From positions 62,001 through 126,000 of the forward strand of contig NZ_JOGR01000008.1 in NCBI RefSeq assembly GCF_000719515.1: a stretch of DNA of 64,000 nt, read 5' to 3'. The notes under the pieces were generated by a model, which was not told where the DNA came from, did no database searches, and worked only from the letters and a program-made list of their open reading frames with translations. This document shows, one piece after another, positions 36,964-46,269 of the stretch. The position numbers and the translations under genes were made by a program. How positions within the stretch are numbered: position 1 is the stretch's first letter; each line of letters begins with the position of its first letter. This DNA comes from Glycomyces sp. NRRL B-16210. GTDB lineage: Bacteria; Actinomycetota; Actinomycetes; Mycobacteriales; Micromonosporaceae.

Positions 36964-37683
36964 TCAGGCTATGCGAGGAAGCTCCCCAATGTCCGCTTGC
37001 GGCAGGTCTGTCAGCGCGATCCCGTCCGGGTTCCGGGCCGCGCGCAGCAGGGCGGCGCCGTCGCGGTCGTCGGGGACGCGCCCTTCGGTCGCGGTGAAGT
37101 ACCCGGTGAGGAACTCGTGGATAGGAGCGGACGCGATCCGCCCGTCATCGACCTGAAAGGACTGATCGATGTGGAGTGAAACGAGGAGCATCCCCTGCTC
37201 CCGTTCGCTGCTGTCGCGAAGCGCGGGTTGGAAGAACGGCAGGTCGAGCACGCGGGCGCCGTGCCGCGCGTAGAACGCGAAGCGCCGCTTCGGGTCGCCC
37301 CACTCGGGGTGCTCGGCCGGGAGTTCGGGGTGCTCGATCTCGGTGACGACCACGCAGGGGCCGTGCTTCAGCGCCCAGCGCTCGACCGCGGCGTCGAGGA
37401 GCCTGCCGCCGACGCCCGCCGACCGGTGGTCCGGGTCGACCGCGAGGTACGCGAGGAGCTGCACGCGGCTGTCGGCGTACCACTCGCCGACCGCGACCCC
37501 GATCGGCGTCCCGTCGGCCTCGACGGCGACCAGGAAGTCCGCGCGGCCCTTGGCGGCCGACGCGCTCAGGTCGGCGAGGGAGTCGAGCTGGTCGGGAGGG
37601 AAGGACGGCTCAAGCAGGCGGTGGTAGACCGTGGCGAAACGGTCGTCGGTGCGATCGATCGCGACGAGGTCCAAGGCGTTCAC
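36964..37683 (-). CDS. GNAT-family acetyltransferase
   Basis: 239 residues from the GTG at 37683. The first ~150 residues show the GNAT core: LVAVEADGTPIGVAVGEWY, LLAYLAVDPDHRSAGVGGRLLDAAV (acetyl-CoA loop) and FAFYARHGARVLDL. The ~70 residues after it are an extra helical tail not typical of small GNATs. The substrate is unknown. It follows the large membrane-protein gene after 17 bp on the same strand and may be co-transcribed. Confidence 0.8.
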   Translation of the reverse strand: MNALDLVAIDRTDDRFATVYHRLLEPSFPPDQLDSLADLSASAAKGRADFLVAVEADGTPIGVAVGEWYADSRVQLLAYLAVDPDHRSAGVGGRLLDAAVERWALKHGPCVVVTEIEHPELPAEHPEWGDPKRRFAFYARHGARVLDLPFFQPALRDSSEREQGMLLVSLHIDQSFQVDDGRIASAPIHEFLTGYFTATEGRVPDDRDGAALLRAARNPDGIALTDLPQADIGELPRIA

Positions 37684-37700
37684 GGATGCATTCTCGCACT

Positions 37701-40073
37701 TCAGGCTTGCGTCTCTCCGGCAGATCGCGGTGAGCGCGGCCATGCGGGGCGCCGCGTCGCGGCGGCGGGCCGCGGATCGGCCCGCCGCGGCCCGCGCAGG
37801 GCGAAGCGGCTTCGGCGCGGTCGATCGCGGACGGCCCGGCGGCGCTTGGAGGCCCCTGCCGCGCGCGACCACCGGAACACCGCGACGCTGCACACCGCCG
37901 CCATCACCACGATCGCCGCCACGGCCCAGCCGGCGAACCCCTTGCCCGAGATCCCGGCGCCCTGGAGGATCTGCACGATCCCGGAGGCGCCGAACACCGC
38001 GATCGCCGCGAGCAGAGCGTCCACAATGCCTCGATTGAACCGCTCCTGCCTGGCGCGGTCGGCTTCCATGCGCTGCTGGAGTTTCGCCGCCATCGCGTCG
38101 ATGCGCACTTCGAGGCGGTCGCTCAGCAGTTCGCGCAGTTTCGTGGCGAATTCCAGCTCCTGCTGCTCGATCTCGGCCGCGCGCAGGAGCCGCGCGAGTG
38201 CGGCCGCGTCCGTCGGCGAGCTGACCAGGTTGGGGGAGTGGATGAGCGAGAGGACCGACCGCGTCTCGGTGGCGAAGTCGTGGAGCAGCAACTGCTCTCG
38301 GTGCAGCCGGTCGCCGTAGCGCGCGAGCGCCTCGGCGCTGCGCTCGTCGGTGGACTCGCCGATCAGGTGCAGGACGCGCGGGTGGTGCGAGGCGAGGCGG
38401 TCGTGCCAGGCGCTGAAGAGCCCGTCGAGCGAGCCGACGAACTCCGCGAGGGTCCGGTAGGTCCCGGTCATGAACTCCGGACTGCCGAACAGGGCGATCA
38501 CGGTGGTGTTCTCGCTGGCCGCGACCAGGTCGCCGTCCTTGCGCACGTCGCGCAGCAGCCGCGAGCGGTCGATCGCGAACCGGCTCCAGTCGCAGATCGC
38601 GCCGATGCCGTTGGGGATCGGGTGCAGGAGCGCCTGTGCGCCGAACAGCGACAGGAGGTCGTCGCCGCCGGTCACGGGCCTGCGCTGCCGGGCGCCGGGG
38701 CCGGTGCCCGCGCTGAGCTCGTGGACGGCGACGAGCACGTGGTAGCGGCCGGGGCGCGCGCACACCTCCTCCGGGGAGTCGAGGAGGTCGGCGATGCCGT
38801 CCTGGAGGTCGGCGACGAAGTCTCCGAGCCGCTCCCAGCGCCGTTCGCCCTCGCCGCAGGCCACGACGATGGCGCCGTGCCCGCGCTGGGCCCGGAACAG
38901 GGTCGACTGGATCTCGTGCGGGTCGGCCTCGGACACCGACCCGGTCAGGCGGAGGTAGTGGTTCCCCAGGAGCGAGAGGCGGATCTCGGCGGCGAACTCG
39001 ATGATCGGGGTGCCGTCGGCGTGGAGCAGGCGCACCTCGGGCAGTTCGAGCGCGGCCCCGTCGAAGCGGCGTTCGAGGTAGGAGGCCCCGGCCCAGACGT
39101 CGTCGATCCGGAAGGTCCGGCGCACGGTCCGCGCGGCGATGCCGGCGATCGACGGCGGCAGCGGCGCGGCGCGCAACTGCCCCACCGCGTCCATGGGACC
39201 GATGCCGTTGAGGCCGAAGGGGAACACGTAAGCGATGTCGGCGGCGTCGACGGTGAGCCACTCCTCTTCGGCGGCGGCCGCGAGCCGTTCGAGGCTGAAC
39301 CGGTGCGCGCGCAGCTCGCTGCGCTCTATAGAGGACAGACGTGGGTCGTGCTCGGCCTCGTTGAGGGCGTGCAGCCCCGCGCCGAGGGTGTCGGCCCCGT
39401 CCTCGAGGAATGCGGCGGCCGAGGCCACGGCCCAATGGAGCGCCCGGTAGTAGACCAGGCGGGCTTCGACCGATTCGCGCAGGAAGTCCCGCACGATCGC
39501 GAGCCGGTCGCCGATCGCGTCGAGCAGCGCCGTCATCGCCTCGGCGAAGTGCCAGGTGGCGGCGGCCGCCTCGGCGAACCGGTCGAGGTCGCCGCGGCAC
39601 ATCGCCGCTTCGGATTCGACCTCCAGGATCTGGAGCCGCGCGAACGCGGCCGCGCCGTCCCCGGCGGCGCGCGAATCGGGGTCGGCGTCCTGGCCGCGCA
39701 GGCGATCCCACACGGCCGCAATGCTCTCGAGGGTGGCGAGCAGCCGGTCGAACCGGTAGGTGTGCTCCCATTCCTCGGCGCAGAGCTGCCACACGTGCAG
39801 GGCGAGCAGCGCGCCGCCGCCGAGTTCGCCGAGCACGCGGCGGATTGCGAATTCAAGGGCCTTGTCGGGACTCGGGTCGTCCTCCTGCTCGGCCTCATGG
39901 TCGGGGTCGACGTTCCACCGCGGCAGCCGCCAGAGCCGCTCGACGTCGACGCCCAGGCCCCGGAGGTGATCCGACAGGGGCGCGGGGTCGTCGTCGACGA
40001 ACGCCGCGACCGCCTCGGTCACCGCAAGGCTCAGCGGCAGCCCAAGGGAGGCAGTCGATGCAGAGGGGTCCAT
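37701..40073 (-). CDS. Large hypothetical protein with CorA-like C-terminal membrane hairpin
   Basis: 790 residues, family not recognised. The first ~560 residues are soluble and mostly helical in the N-terminal part (about 60-260), with a mixed alpha/beta stretch after it. From about 560 to 690 there is a long helical, coiled-coil-like segment (EIEQQELEFATKLRELL, DAMAAKLQQRMEADRARQE). Two transmembrane helices follow at about 690-740 (IVDALLAAIAVFGASGI, WAVAAIVVMAAVCSVAVF) with a very basic tail. A large cytoplasmic domain, long helix, two C-terminal helices and basic tail resemble CorA transporters in outline, but no GMN signature is present. Confidence 0.65.
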   Translation of the reverse strand: MDPSASTASLGLPLSLAVTEAVAAFVDDDPAPLSDHLRGLGVDVERLWRLPRWNVDPDHEAEQEDDPSPDKALEFAIRRVLGELGGGALLALHVWQLCAEEWEHTYRFDRLLATLESIAAVWDRLRGQDADPDSRAAGDGAAAFARLQILEVESEAAMCRGDLDRFAEAAAATWHFAEAMTALLDAIGDRLAIVRDFLRESVEARLVYYRALHWAVASAAAFLEDGADTLGAGLHALNEAEHDPRLSSIERSELRAHRFSLERLAAAAEEEWLTVDAADIAYVFPFGLNGIGPMDAVGQLRAAPLPPSIAGIAARTVRRTFRIDDVWAGASYLERRFDGAALELPEVRLLHADGTPIIEFAAEIRLSLLGNHYLRLTGSVSEADPHEIQSTLFRAQRGHGAIVVACGEGERRWERLGDFVADLQDGIADLLDSPEEVCARPGRYHVLVAVHELSAGTGPGARQRRPVTGGDDLLSLFGAQALLHPIPNGIGAICDWSRFAIDRSRLLRDVRKDGDLVAASENTTVIALFGSPEFMTGTYRTLAEFVGSLDGLFSAWHDRLASHHPRVLHLIGESTDERSAEALARYGDRLHREQLLLHDFATETRSVLSLIHSPNLVSSPTDAAALARLLRAAEIEQQELEFATKLRELLSDRLEVRIDAMAAKLQQRMEADRARQERFNRGIVDALLAAIAVFGASGIVQILQGAGISGKGFAGWAVAAIVVMAAVCSVAVFRWSRAAGASKRRRAVRDRPRRSRFALRGPRRADPRPAAATRRPAWPRSPRSAGETQA

Positions 40074-40145
40074 GACCAGACGCTAACAACGCGGGGTCGC
40101 CCGGGGACTCCCCGTTTCGGACCGACTCCGCTGGCCTTGCGGACG

Positions 40146-40167
40146 GCCCGGGCCTCGCGGCCCGGGC
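40146..40167. terminator. Hairpin after chitinase
   Basis: GCCCGGGCC (40146-40154) and GGCCCGGGC (40159-40167) pair perfectly around TCGC, twelve bases beyond the chitinase stop in its direction of transcription. Confidence 0.7.
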
Positions 40168-40179
40168 TCTCCACTCCTC

Positions 40180-41958
40180 TTACAGCGCGTCGAGATAGGG
40201 GCGGTGGCTGTTCATGAACTCCCAGCCGTAGTACTTGTCCCAGTTGATCGACCAGGTCATGAGGCCGCGCAGGTCCGGAGAAGGCCCGCCGTGCAGCGTG
40301 TAGCCGCCGCAGTTCGCGCCGGAGGTCAGGCAGTCGAGGGCCTGGTGGACCTGCGCGGGCGGGGTGTGGCCGTTCCCGGCGCTGACCGCGGCGGGCAGGC
40401 CGAAGGCGATCTGGTCCTCGCGCAGGCCCGGGAAGAAGTGGCCGGTGTCCGCCACGGTGAAGCCCGCCTTGAGCATGTCGGTCATGGCGATGTGGAACTC
40501 GGCGCCGCCCATGTTGTGGTACTGGCCGTCGAGGCCCATAACGGGTCCGGAGTTGTAGTCCTGCACGTGGAGCACGTCCAGGTCGTCGCGCAGCGCGTGG
40601 ATCACCGGAAGGTAGGAGCCCGTGCGGTTGTCGCCGGCGCTCGTGCCGCCGTAGAACTGGTGCCCGACCTGCACGAAGAACGTCTCGGGCGCCATCGAGA
40701 GCACGAACTCGTCGCCGTAGTTCGCGGTGAGCGTCTGGAGCGCGTCGATGAGGTTCACGATGACCGGGGTCGTCGGGTTGCGGAAGTCGGTGTCCCCCGC
40801 GTCGAGGTACAGCGAGTGGCCTTCGAGGTCCACGTCGAGGCCGTCGAGCCCGTACTCGTCGATGATGGCGCTCACCGAGGAGACGAAGGCGTCGCGCGCT
40901 CCGGCGGTGGTCAGCTGCACCTGGCCGTTCTGCCCGCCGATGGACAGCAGGACCTTGGCGCCCTCGGCCTGCTTCGCCGCGATCGCGGCCTTGAATTCCG
41001 CTTCGCTCTCCACGTTGGGGCACTCCGCGACCGGGCACAGCGAGAACCGGATGTCGCCGGAGGTCGGCGAGGTCGGCTCCCCGAACGCGAGGTTCACGAC
41101 GTCCCATTCGGACGGCACGTCGGCCATGCGGATGTAGCCGGAGCCGTTGGCGAAGCTCGTGTGCAGGTACCCGATGAGCGCGCGGTCGGCGAGCCCGCTG
41201 GAGGCGCACCCGGAGGTCCGGGCGTTGACCGTCCCGCCGGGCCCTTCGCCCTCACTGTTGAAGGCGCTCACGGTGAAAGCGTACGAAGTACAGGCGGTGA
41301 GCCCGTCGATGACCGCCGAAGTACCGGTCGTCTCGACCTCCTCCGCGCCGGCACGGCGGACGAGGTAACCGTCCACTTCGCCCGATGCGACGCTCCAGGA
41401 GAGCGTGACGCCGTTCTCGGTGGCCTGGTCGACGCGAACCGCGCCCGGAGCGCCCGGGACCCCGGCCTCGCCGCCGCCGTCCCCGGCGGGGCCGTCGAGT
41501 ACGACGTCGTCGATCCAGTACTCGCCCTGGCCGTACCAGCTGTGGAAGTAGACCTCCACGGAGGTCTGACTCGCGCCGGTGGTGAACGAGGTGCTCAACT
41601 GCGTGAAGGCGCCCGGCGAGGCGGTCCAGGTCTGCTCATGCCCCGTCGCTCCGATGTAGACGTGCGAGCCCTGCACCCACGCGCTCAACGTATACGCGCT
41701 CGACGGCTGTACCGCGACCGTGAGAGCGCAACGCCCGGTTGAGGAGTCGCCGCCCGCCGACTGGAGCGCGCCGGACCCGGAACGCACGGGGGAGCCGACG
41801 ACCTGGGCCGACTCGCAGGTCCACGGCGCGGTGGTCCCGGACTCGAATCCGGGATCGGCGAGCAGGTTCGCGGCCTGGGCAGGGGTGGCGACGAGGAATC
41901 CGACCACCAGCGCCGCCGCGGCGGCGACCATGAGGGCGATCGAGCGGAGTCTTCTCAT
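40180..41958 (-). CDS. Secreted GH18 chitinase with CBM and FnIII modules
   Basis: 592 residues from the ATG at 41958 (GGGAGAA upstream). The signal peptide ends near PAQAANL. Modules in order: a jelly-roll carbohydrate-binding domain (about 32-165; NLLADPGFESGTTAPW, YWIDDVVLDGP), a fibronectin III domain (about 175-260; VTLSWSVASGEVDGYLVRR) and a GH18 barrel (about 270-590). The barrel shows KVLLSIGG and the catalytic DGLDVDLEG (DxxDxDxE intact), then LSMAPETF and LMTWSINWD. It is a Streptomyces-type family-18 exochitinase/endochitinase acting outside the cell. An AT-rich promoter precedes it; no DasR-type site was found there. Confidence 0.93.
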   Translation of the reverse strand: MRRLRSIALMVAAAAALVVGFLVATPAQAANLLADPGFESGTTAPWTCESAQVVGSPVRSGSGALQSAGGDSSTGRCALTVAVQPSSAYTLSAWVQGSHVYIGATGHEQTWTASPGAFTQLSTSFTTGASQTSVEVYFHSWYGQGEYWIDDVVLDGPAGDGGGEAGVPGAPGAVRVDQATENGVTLSWSVASGEVDGYLVRRAGAEEVETTGTSAVIDGLTACTSYAFTVSAFNSEGEGPGGTVNARTSGCASSGLADRALIGYLHTSFANGSGYIRMADVPSEWDVVNLAFGEPTSPTSGDIRFSLCPVAECPNVESEAEFKAAIAAKQAEGAKVLLSIGGQNGQVQLTTAGARDAFVSSVSAIIDEYGLDGLDVDLEGHSLYLDAGDTDFRNPTTPVIVNLIDALQTLTANYGDEFVLSMAPETFFVQVGHQFYGGTSAGDNRTGSYLPVIHALRDDLDVLHVQDYNSGPVMGLDGQYHNMGGAEFHIAMTDMLKAGFTVADTGHFFPGLREDQIAFGLPAAVSAGNGHTPPAQVHQALDCLTSGANCGGYTLHGGPSPDLRGLMTWSINWDKYYGWEFMNSHRPYLDAL

Positions 41959-42020
41959 GGGGTTCTCCCGAGGGGAAGCGTAAATCAAGACAAAGGAGAC
42001 CGAAGCGACCTCAAATCTAA

Positions 42021-42049
42021 CAGTAAACCTTCCTATAAATAAATGTCAA
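42021..42049 (-). promoter_or_regulatory. Candidate chitinase promoter
   Basis: Reading leftward, TTGACA (42049-42044), a 17-base spacer and TTACTG (42026-42021) lie in the most AT-rich stretch nearby, about 65 bp before the chitinase start. Confidence 0.4.
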
Positions 42050-42082
42050 TATCCCGCTCCCGCAACCCGCCCGCTGGACCGC

Positions 42083-43549
42083 TCAGTCCTGGTCCAGTCG
42101 CGGCAGGACCAGGCGGAAGCACGCTCCTTCTCCCACGGCTGTCTCCAGTTCGACGTCGCCGCCGTGGGCCGCGGCGATGGACTTCGCGATGGACAGGCCC
42201 AGCCCCGCGCCGCCGCCGCTGTCGCGTTGGCGGGAGCGGTCGGCCCGATAGAAGCGGTCGAACACGCGGCCCGCCTGCTCCGCCGTCATACCCGGACCCT
42301 CGTCGGCCACTTCCATTACGGCGCTGCCGTTCACCGTCCCGACGCCGATGCGGACGGCCGTTCCCGGCGGCGTGTGGGCGACGGCGTTGCCGGCGAGATT
42401 CGCGACCACCTGCCGCAACCGGGCTTCATCCCCGAGGGCCGGCGCAGGACCGGGCGGGCCGATCCCGTCCGGCCCGGTCAACTCGACCGGCCGTGAAGGA
42501 TCGAGCGCCCGCACGTCGTCGTGCCGGGCGTCCCCGGCGAGCGTCCGCAGGTCCATCGGCGTCGGTTCGAGCTGCCCCTCCGGCGCCTCGTCGAGCATCG
42601 CCAGCAGCAGCAGGTCCTCGGTGAGGGCCGCGAGTCGGGTCGACTCGCGGTCGATGCGGCGCATCGCCTCGTCCACATCAGATCGCTCCGGCATCCCGCC
42701 CATGCGGTACAGCTCGGTCGAGCCCTTGATGCCGAACAGCGGCGTGCGCAGCTCATGGCTGACATCCCAGACGAAGTCGCGCATCCGCGCCTCCGAGGCC
42801 GTCCGGTCCGCGAACGCCTTCTCGAGCTGGCCCAGCATCGTGTTCAGCGAGTCCGCGAGGTGCCCGATCTCCGTGTTCGGCGCGGCCAGGTCCGGCACGC
42901 GGCGGCTCAGGTCGCCGCCCGCGATCGCGGCCGCCGTGTGCTCGATCCGGCGCAGCGGCCGCATCCCCCGGCCCAGGGCGAACCAGCCCACCCCGGTCAG
43001 CACCACGAGCAGCACCGCCTCGCTCATGACGCTGCTGTTGCGCAGCGCGGCCACCGTGGCGTCGGCCTCGGCGAGCGGCGCGGCGGCCACCACCGTCCCG
43101 TCCCACGCCCGGGCGGGAAGGGCCACGGCCCGCCAGCGCTCGCCGCCGTCCGCGGCCACCACCTCGACCGCCGTCCCGTCGGCGGGGACCGCCCGCAGCT
43201 CGGCCGGCGCCGGCAGCGCGGCATCGTCCAGGCCGGACGAATGGAGCTCCCGCACCACCGCGCCGTCGGCGTCCAGGTAGACCAGGTACGGCGTGCCGAC
43301 CAGGTCGAGCGCGGGATCGAGGAGCTCCGGCCGATCGGCGGGCGGCTCGACGTCGACCGGCTCGGCGACCGGCATCCGGGAGACGATCTCGGTGAACGAC
43401 CGGAGCTGGCCGTCGATCCGGTCGAGCTGGTACCGGTCCAGGCTGACCGACACGAACACGCCGATGAGCGACATGCCGGTCAACAGCAGCGCGGACGTGA
43501 GCACGAGCAGCCTGGCGCGCAGCGAGAACCGGTTCAACAGGGACCTCAC
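42083..43549 (-). CDS. Sensor histidine kinase
   Basis: 488 residues from the GTG at 43549, which overlaps the stop of the response regulator (GTGA). Two transmembrane helices (about 12-35 and 172-190) flank an extracellular sensor of ~130 residues. A HAMP domain (RGMRPLRRIEHTAAAIAGGDLSRRV) leads into HisKA with the phospho-acceptor His in DVSHELRTPLFGIKG, then HATPase_c with an N box (RQVVANLAGNAVAHTP), G1 (VADEGPGM) and G2 (GGGAGLGLSIAKSIAAAHGG). It is the last gene of a leftward ABC transporter and two-component operon, so it probably senses the transporter's substrate or cell-envelope stress. Confidence 0.93.
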   Translation of the reverse strand: MRSLLNRFSLRARLLVLTSALLLTGMSLIGVFVSVSLDRYQLDRIDGQLRSFTEIVSRMPVAEPVDVEPPADRPELLDPALDLVGTPYLVYLDADGAVVRELHSSGLDDAALPAPAELRAVPADGTAVEVVAADGGERWRAVALPARAWDGTVVAAAPLAEADATVAALRNSSVMSEAVLLVVLTGVGWFALGRGMRPLRRIEHTAAAIAGGDLSRRVPDLAAPNTEIGHLADSLNTMLGQLEKAFADRTASEARMRDFVWDVSHELRTPLFGIKGSTELYRMGGMPERSDVDEAMRRIDRESTRLAALTEDLLLLAMLDEAPEGQLEPTPMDLRTLAGDARHDDVRALDPSRPVELTGPDGIGPPGPAPALGDEARLRQVVANLAGNAVAHTPPGTAVRIGVGTVNGSAVMEVADEGPGMTAEQAGRVFDRFYRADRSRQRDSGGGAGLGLSIAKSIAAAHGGDVELETAVGEGACFRLVLPRLDQD

Positions 43550-44262
43550 CGCCGCGGCTCCCGCATCACATAGCCCGTGCCGTGCACGGTGTGGATGAGC
43601 TTCGGCTCCCCGCCGTCCACCTTGCGGCGCAGATAGGAGATGTAAGTGTCCACAATGCTCGCATCCCCGCCGAAATCGTAGTGCCACACCCGGTCGAGGA
43701 TCTGGGCCTTCGACACCACCCTCCCGGCGTTCTCCATCAGGTAGCGCAGGAGCCGGAACTCGGTGGGGGAGAGGCGGACCGGCTCGCCCTCCCGCGTCAC
43801 CTGGTGGCCCTCGGCGTCGAGTTCGAGCGCGCCCACCCGCAGCACCCCGGCATGGCGTCCGGCGGTGCGCCGCAGGATCGCGCGGATGCGGGCGATGAGC
43901 TCCTCCAGGTCGAACGGCTTGGTCACATAGTCGTCGGCGCCGAGGGACAGCCCGGTGACCTTGTCGGCCTGGCGGCCCCGGGCGGTCAGGAACAGCACCG
44001 CGACCGGACCGCCGGGGCCCTCCAGCTCGCGCAGCCGCCTGACCACCTCGAAGCCGTCCGTGTCGGGCAGCATCACGTCGAGCAGCACCAGGTCGGGCGG
44101 CTCGGCCCCGGCGAGGGCGACCGCCTCGGCGGCGGTCGCCGCCGCGGACACCCGGAACCCCGCGAACCGCAGCGTCGCCGCGAGCAGCTCGCGCACGGTC
44201 GCCTCGTCGTCCACCACCAGCAGATGGCTCGCGCCCGTCATCGCCTCGTCCGCACCGTCCAC
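43546..44262 (-). CDS. OmpR-family response regulator
   Basis: 238 residues. The receiver domain has acidic pair VVDDE, phospho-acceptor Asp62 (LVLLDVMLPD), switch Thr in FLTARG and Lys in YVTKPFDLEEL. The winged-helix DNA-binding domain spans about 135-235 (LSPTEFRLLRYLMENAGRVVS, VDTYISYLRRKVD, GTGYVM). The start may be the GTG at 44262 or the ATG at 44241; neither has a clear ribosome site. It lies 34 bp after the ABC permease and overlaps the kinase, so all four genes probably respond together. Confidence 0.93.
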   Translation of the reverse strand: MDGADEAMTGASHLLVVDDEATVRELLAATLRFAGFRVSAAATAAEAVALAGAEPPDLVLLDVMLPDTDGFEVVRRLRELEGPGGPVAVLFLTARGRQADKVTGLSLGADDYVTKPFDLEELIARIRAILRRTAGRHAGVLRVGALELDAEGHQVTREGEPVRLSPTEFRLLRYLMENAGRVVSKAQILDRVWHYDFGGDASIVDTYISYLRRKVDGGEPKLIHTVHGTGYVMREPRR

Positions 44263-44296
44263 GACGACCAGCGTACGGAACTGCGGGGCCGTCCAC

Positions 44297-45097
44297 TCAT
44301 ACGTCGCGACGCCGGAAGAGGACGAAGGCGACCGCCAGCAGGGCCGCCACCCCGAGGCACATCCCGCCGAAATTGAGCCACGGATGCGGGAAATCGGGGT
44401 CCGGGACGGTCGCCATGACCGCCGCCCCGCCCTGGGTCGGCCAGTAGTCGAACAGGCCCCGCGTCCACGACGGGAAGGTGGCGGACAGGGCGGGCGCGAG
44501 GAAGATGACCGCCACCAGCGTCGTCAGCGCCCCGGCCGTGGACCGCAGGACCACGCTGAGGCCGGTCGCGAGCAGCGCGATGGCCGCGAGATAGAGGCCG
44601 CCGCCGGCCACGGCCGCGAACACGCCGGGATCGCCGAGGCCCGCGCTCGGCACGTCATGGGCGGCGAGGACGGCCTGGCCGAAGAAGAAGGAGGCGAACA
44701 TCAGGGCCTCACCGGCGATCACGGCGACGCCGGCGACCAGCACGGCCTTGGCCGCCAGCAGCCGGTGCCTGCGGGGCGTGGCCGCCAGCGACGTCTGGAT
44801 CAGACCGGTCGCGTACTCGGAGGTGACGACCAGCGTCCCCAGCACCCCGATGATCAACTGGGCGATGATGTACGGCACCAGGCTGAGCCCGGCCGGGTCC
44901 CAGGCCAGCCGCTCCGCGGCGGAGAGGCCCGCGTATCCGTTCGCGGACGAGGTCATGGACAGGGCCGAGACCGCCAGCCCGGCCACGAAGAGCCCGGCCA
45001 GCGTGTACCAGGTCGAGCGCAGGCTGCGGAGCTTGATCCACTCGGCGCGGTGCGTCCGGTGGAAGGCCGCTTTGGGCGTGTCGGCGATCGTCGTCAT
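44297..45097 (-). CDS. ABC-2 type exporter permease
   Basis: 266 residues with six transmembrane helices and the layout of ABC-2 permeases: a cytoplasmic RAEWIKLRSLRSTWYTLAG entry, then LGTLVVTSEYATGLIQTSL and TPRRHRLLAAKAVLVAG between helices 2 and 3. The ATG overlaps the stop of the ATPase (ATGA). It forms the membrane half of the exporter; coupling to a two-component system suggests antibiotic or envelope-stress export (inference). Confidence 0.88.
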   Translation of the reverse strand: MTTIADTPKAAFHRTHRAEWIKLRSLRSTWYTLAGLFVAGLAVSALSMTSSANGYAGLSAAERLAWDPAGLSLVPYIIAQLIIGVLGTLVVTSEYATGLIQTSLAATPRRHRLLAAKAVLVAGVAVIAGEALMFASFFFGQAVLAAHDVPSAGLGDPGVFAAVAGGGLYLAAIALLATGLSVVLRSTAGALTTLVAVIFLAPALSATFPSWTRGLFDYWPTQGGAAVMATVPDPDFPHPWLNFGGMCLGVAALLAVAFVLFRRRDV

Positions 45098-46014
45098 GCC
45101 CCGGCCCCCTGGAACTCGACGCTGTCCTCGGTCAGGTCCATGAAGGCGTCCTCCAACGAAGGCTGCTGCGGGGTGAGCTCGGCGAGCGCGACGCCGTGGT
45201 AGGCGGCGAGCTTGCCGATCTCCGCGCTCGCCATGCCGGAGACGACGATCGACGCTTCGAGACCGTCGCGCACCGTCGCCCCGGCCGCGGTCAGATGCCG
45301 CGAGAACACCGCGGGCTCCGCGGCGCGCACGAGCACGGTCCCCTCGCCCCTCGACCGCATGAACGCGGTCATGCCGGTGTCGGCGATGAGGCGGCCCTTG
45401 CCGATGACGACCAGGTGATCGGCGGTGAGCGCCATCTCGCTCATGAGATGGCTGGAGACGAGCACCGCGCGGCCCTCGCGGGCGAGCGAGCGCATGAAGT
45501 CGCGGATCCACCTGATGCCCTCGGGGTCGAGGCCGTTCACCGGCTCGTCGAAGATGAGCACCCGCGGATCGCCCAGCAGCGTCGCGGCGATGCCGAGGCG
45601 CTGGCGCATCCCCAGGGAGAACCCGCACGTCCGCTTGCCCGCGACGCCTTCGAGGCCGGTGCGGGCGAGCACTTCGCCGACGCGCCGCTTCGGGAGCCCG
45701 TTGCTGACGGCGAGCGCCAGCAGGTGGTCGTACGCCTTGCGGCTGCCGTGGACGGCGCCGGCGTCGAGCAGCGCGCCGACCTCGGTGAGCGGCACGGGAA
45801 GCCCGCTGTAGCGGCGGCCGCCGACGGTGACCGAGCCGCTCGTGGGAGCGGCCAGGCCGAGGATCATCTTCATGGTGGTGGACTTCCCGGCCCCGTTCGG
45901 CCCGAGGAACCCGGTGACGTGCCCGGGTTCGACGGTGAACGACAGGTCGTCTACCACGGTCTGGTGGCCGTACCGCTTGGTCAGCCCTCGTATCTCGATC
46001 ATGTCGAGGAGCAT
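45094..46014 (-). CDS. ABC exporter ATPase
   Basis: 306 residues. Walker A is GPNGAGKSTTMKM, the signature CGFSLGMRQRLGIAATL (LSxGxxQ with F-S-L-G-M), Walker B VLIFDEPVNGLDPEG, and the H-loop SSHLMSEM. The C-terminal ~85 residues are the extra domain seen in drug and bacitracin-type exporters. Start taken at the ATG at 46014; an internal ATG at 46002 is also possible. It begins the leftward operon with the permease, regulator and kinase. Confidence 0.9.
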   Translation of the reverse strand: MLLDMIEIRGLTKRYGHQTVVDDLSFTVEPGHVTGFLGPNGAGKSTTMKMILGLAAPTSGSVTVGGRRYSGLPVPLTEVGALLDAGAVHGSRKAYDHLLALAVSNGLPKRRVGEVLARTGLEGVAGKRTCGFSLGMRQRLGIAATLLGDPRVLIFDEPVNGLDPEGIRWIRDFMRSLAREGRAVLVSSHLMSEMALTADHLVVIGKGRLIADTGMTAFMRSRGEGTVLVRAAEPAVFSRHLTAAGATVRDGLEASIVVSGMASAEIGKLAAYHGVALAELTPQQPSLEDAFMDLTEDSVEFQGAGA

Positions 46015-46269
46015 GACGCCGCAGGCTGGCCGACCTCTGAGCACTTCTGAGAGAACCCTGTGAGCCGCCCCTGGACACCTCAGGATTCCCGCCCACCGGG
46101 GGCCGCATTCACAGAGAACTCGAAGATCGTAGACCGCCGCGATCGGGAAGCCCGCCGCTTCGCCACGAAACCGGTTCTGACCAGCGCGGCGACCCGGACC
46201 GTGCAGAAACCGTGCAGCATTCGTGCCCGCAACGTCCAGGCTGAGCTCACCGAACGAAAGGAGCACGAA

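Noticed and set aside
41840..41865. tRNA T-loop-like GACTCGAATCCGGG
   Set aside because: It lies within the coding sequence for the chitinase binding module and no acceptor or anticodon arm can be formed around it.
42080..42100. DasR-like site CTGGTCCAG near the chitinase
   Set aside because: It lies within the last codons of the histidine kinase gene, matches only half of the expected site and is far from the chitinase promoter.
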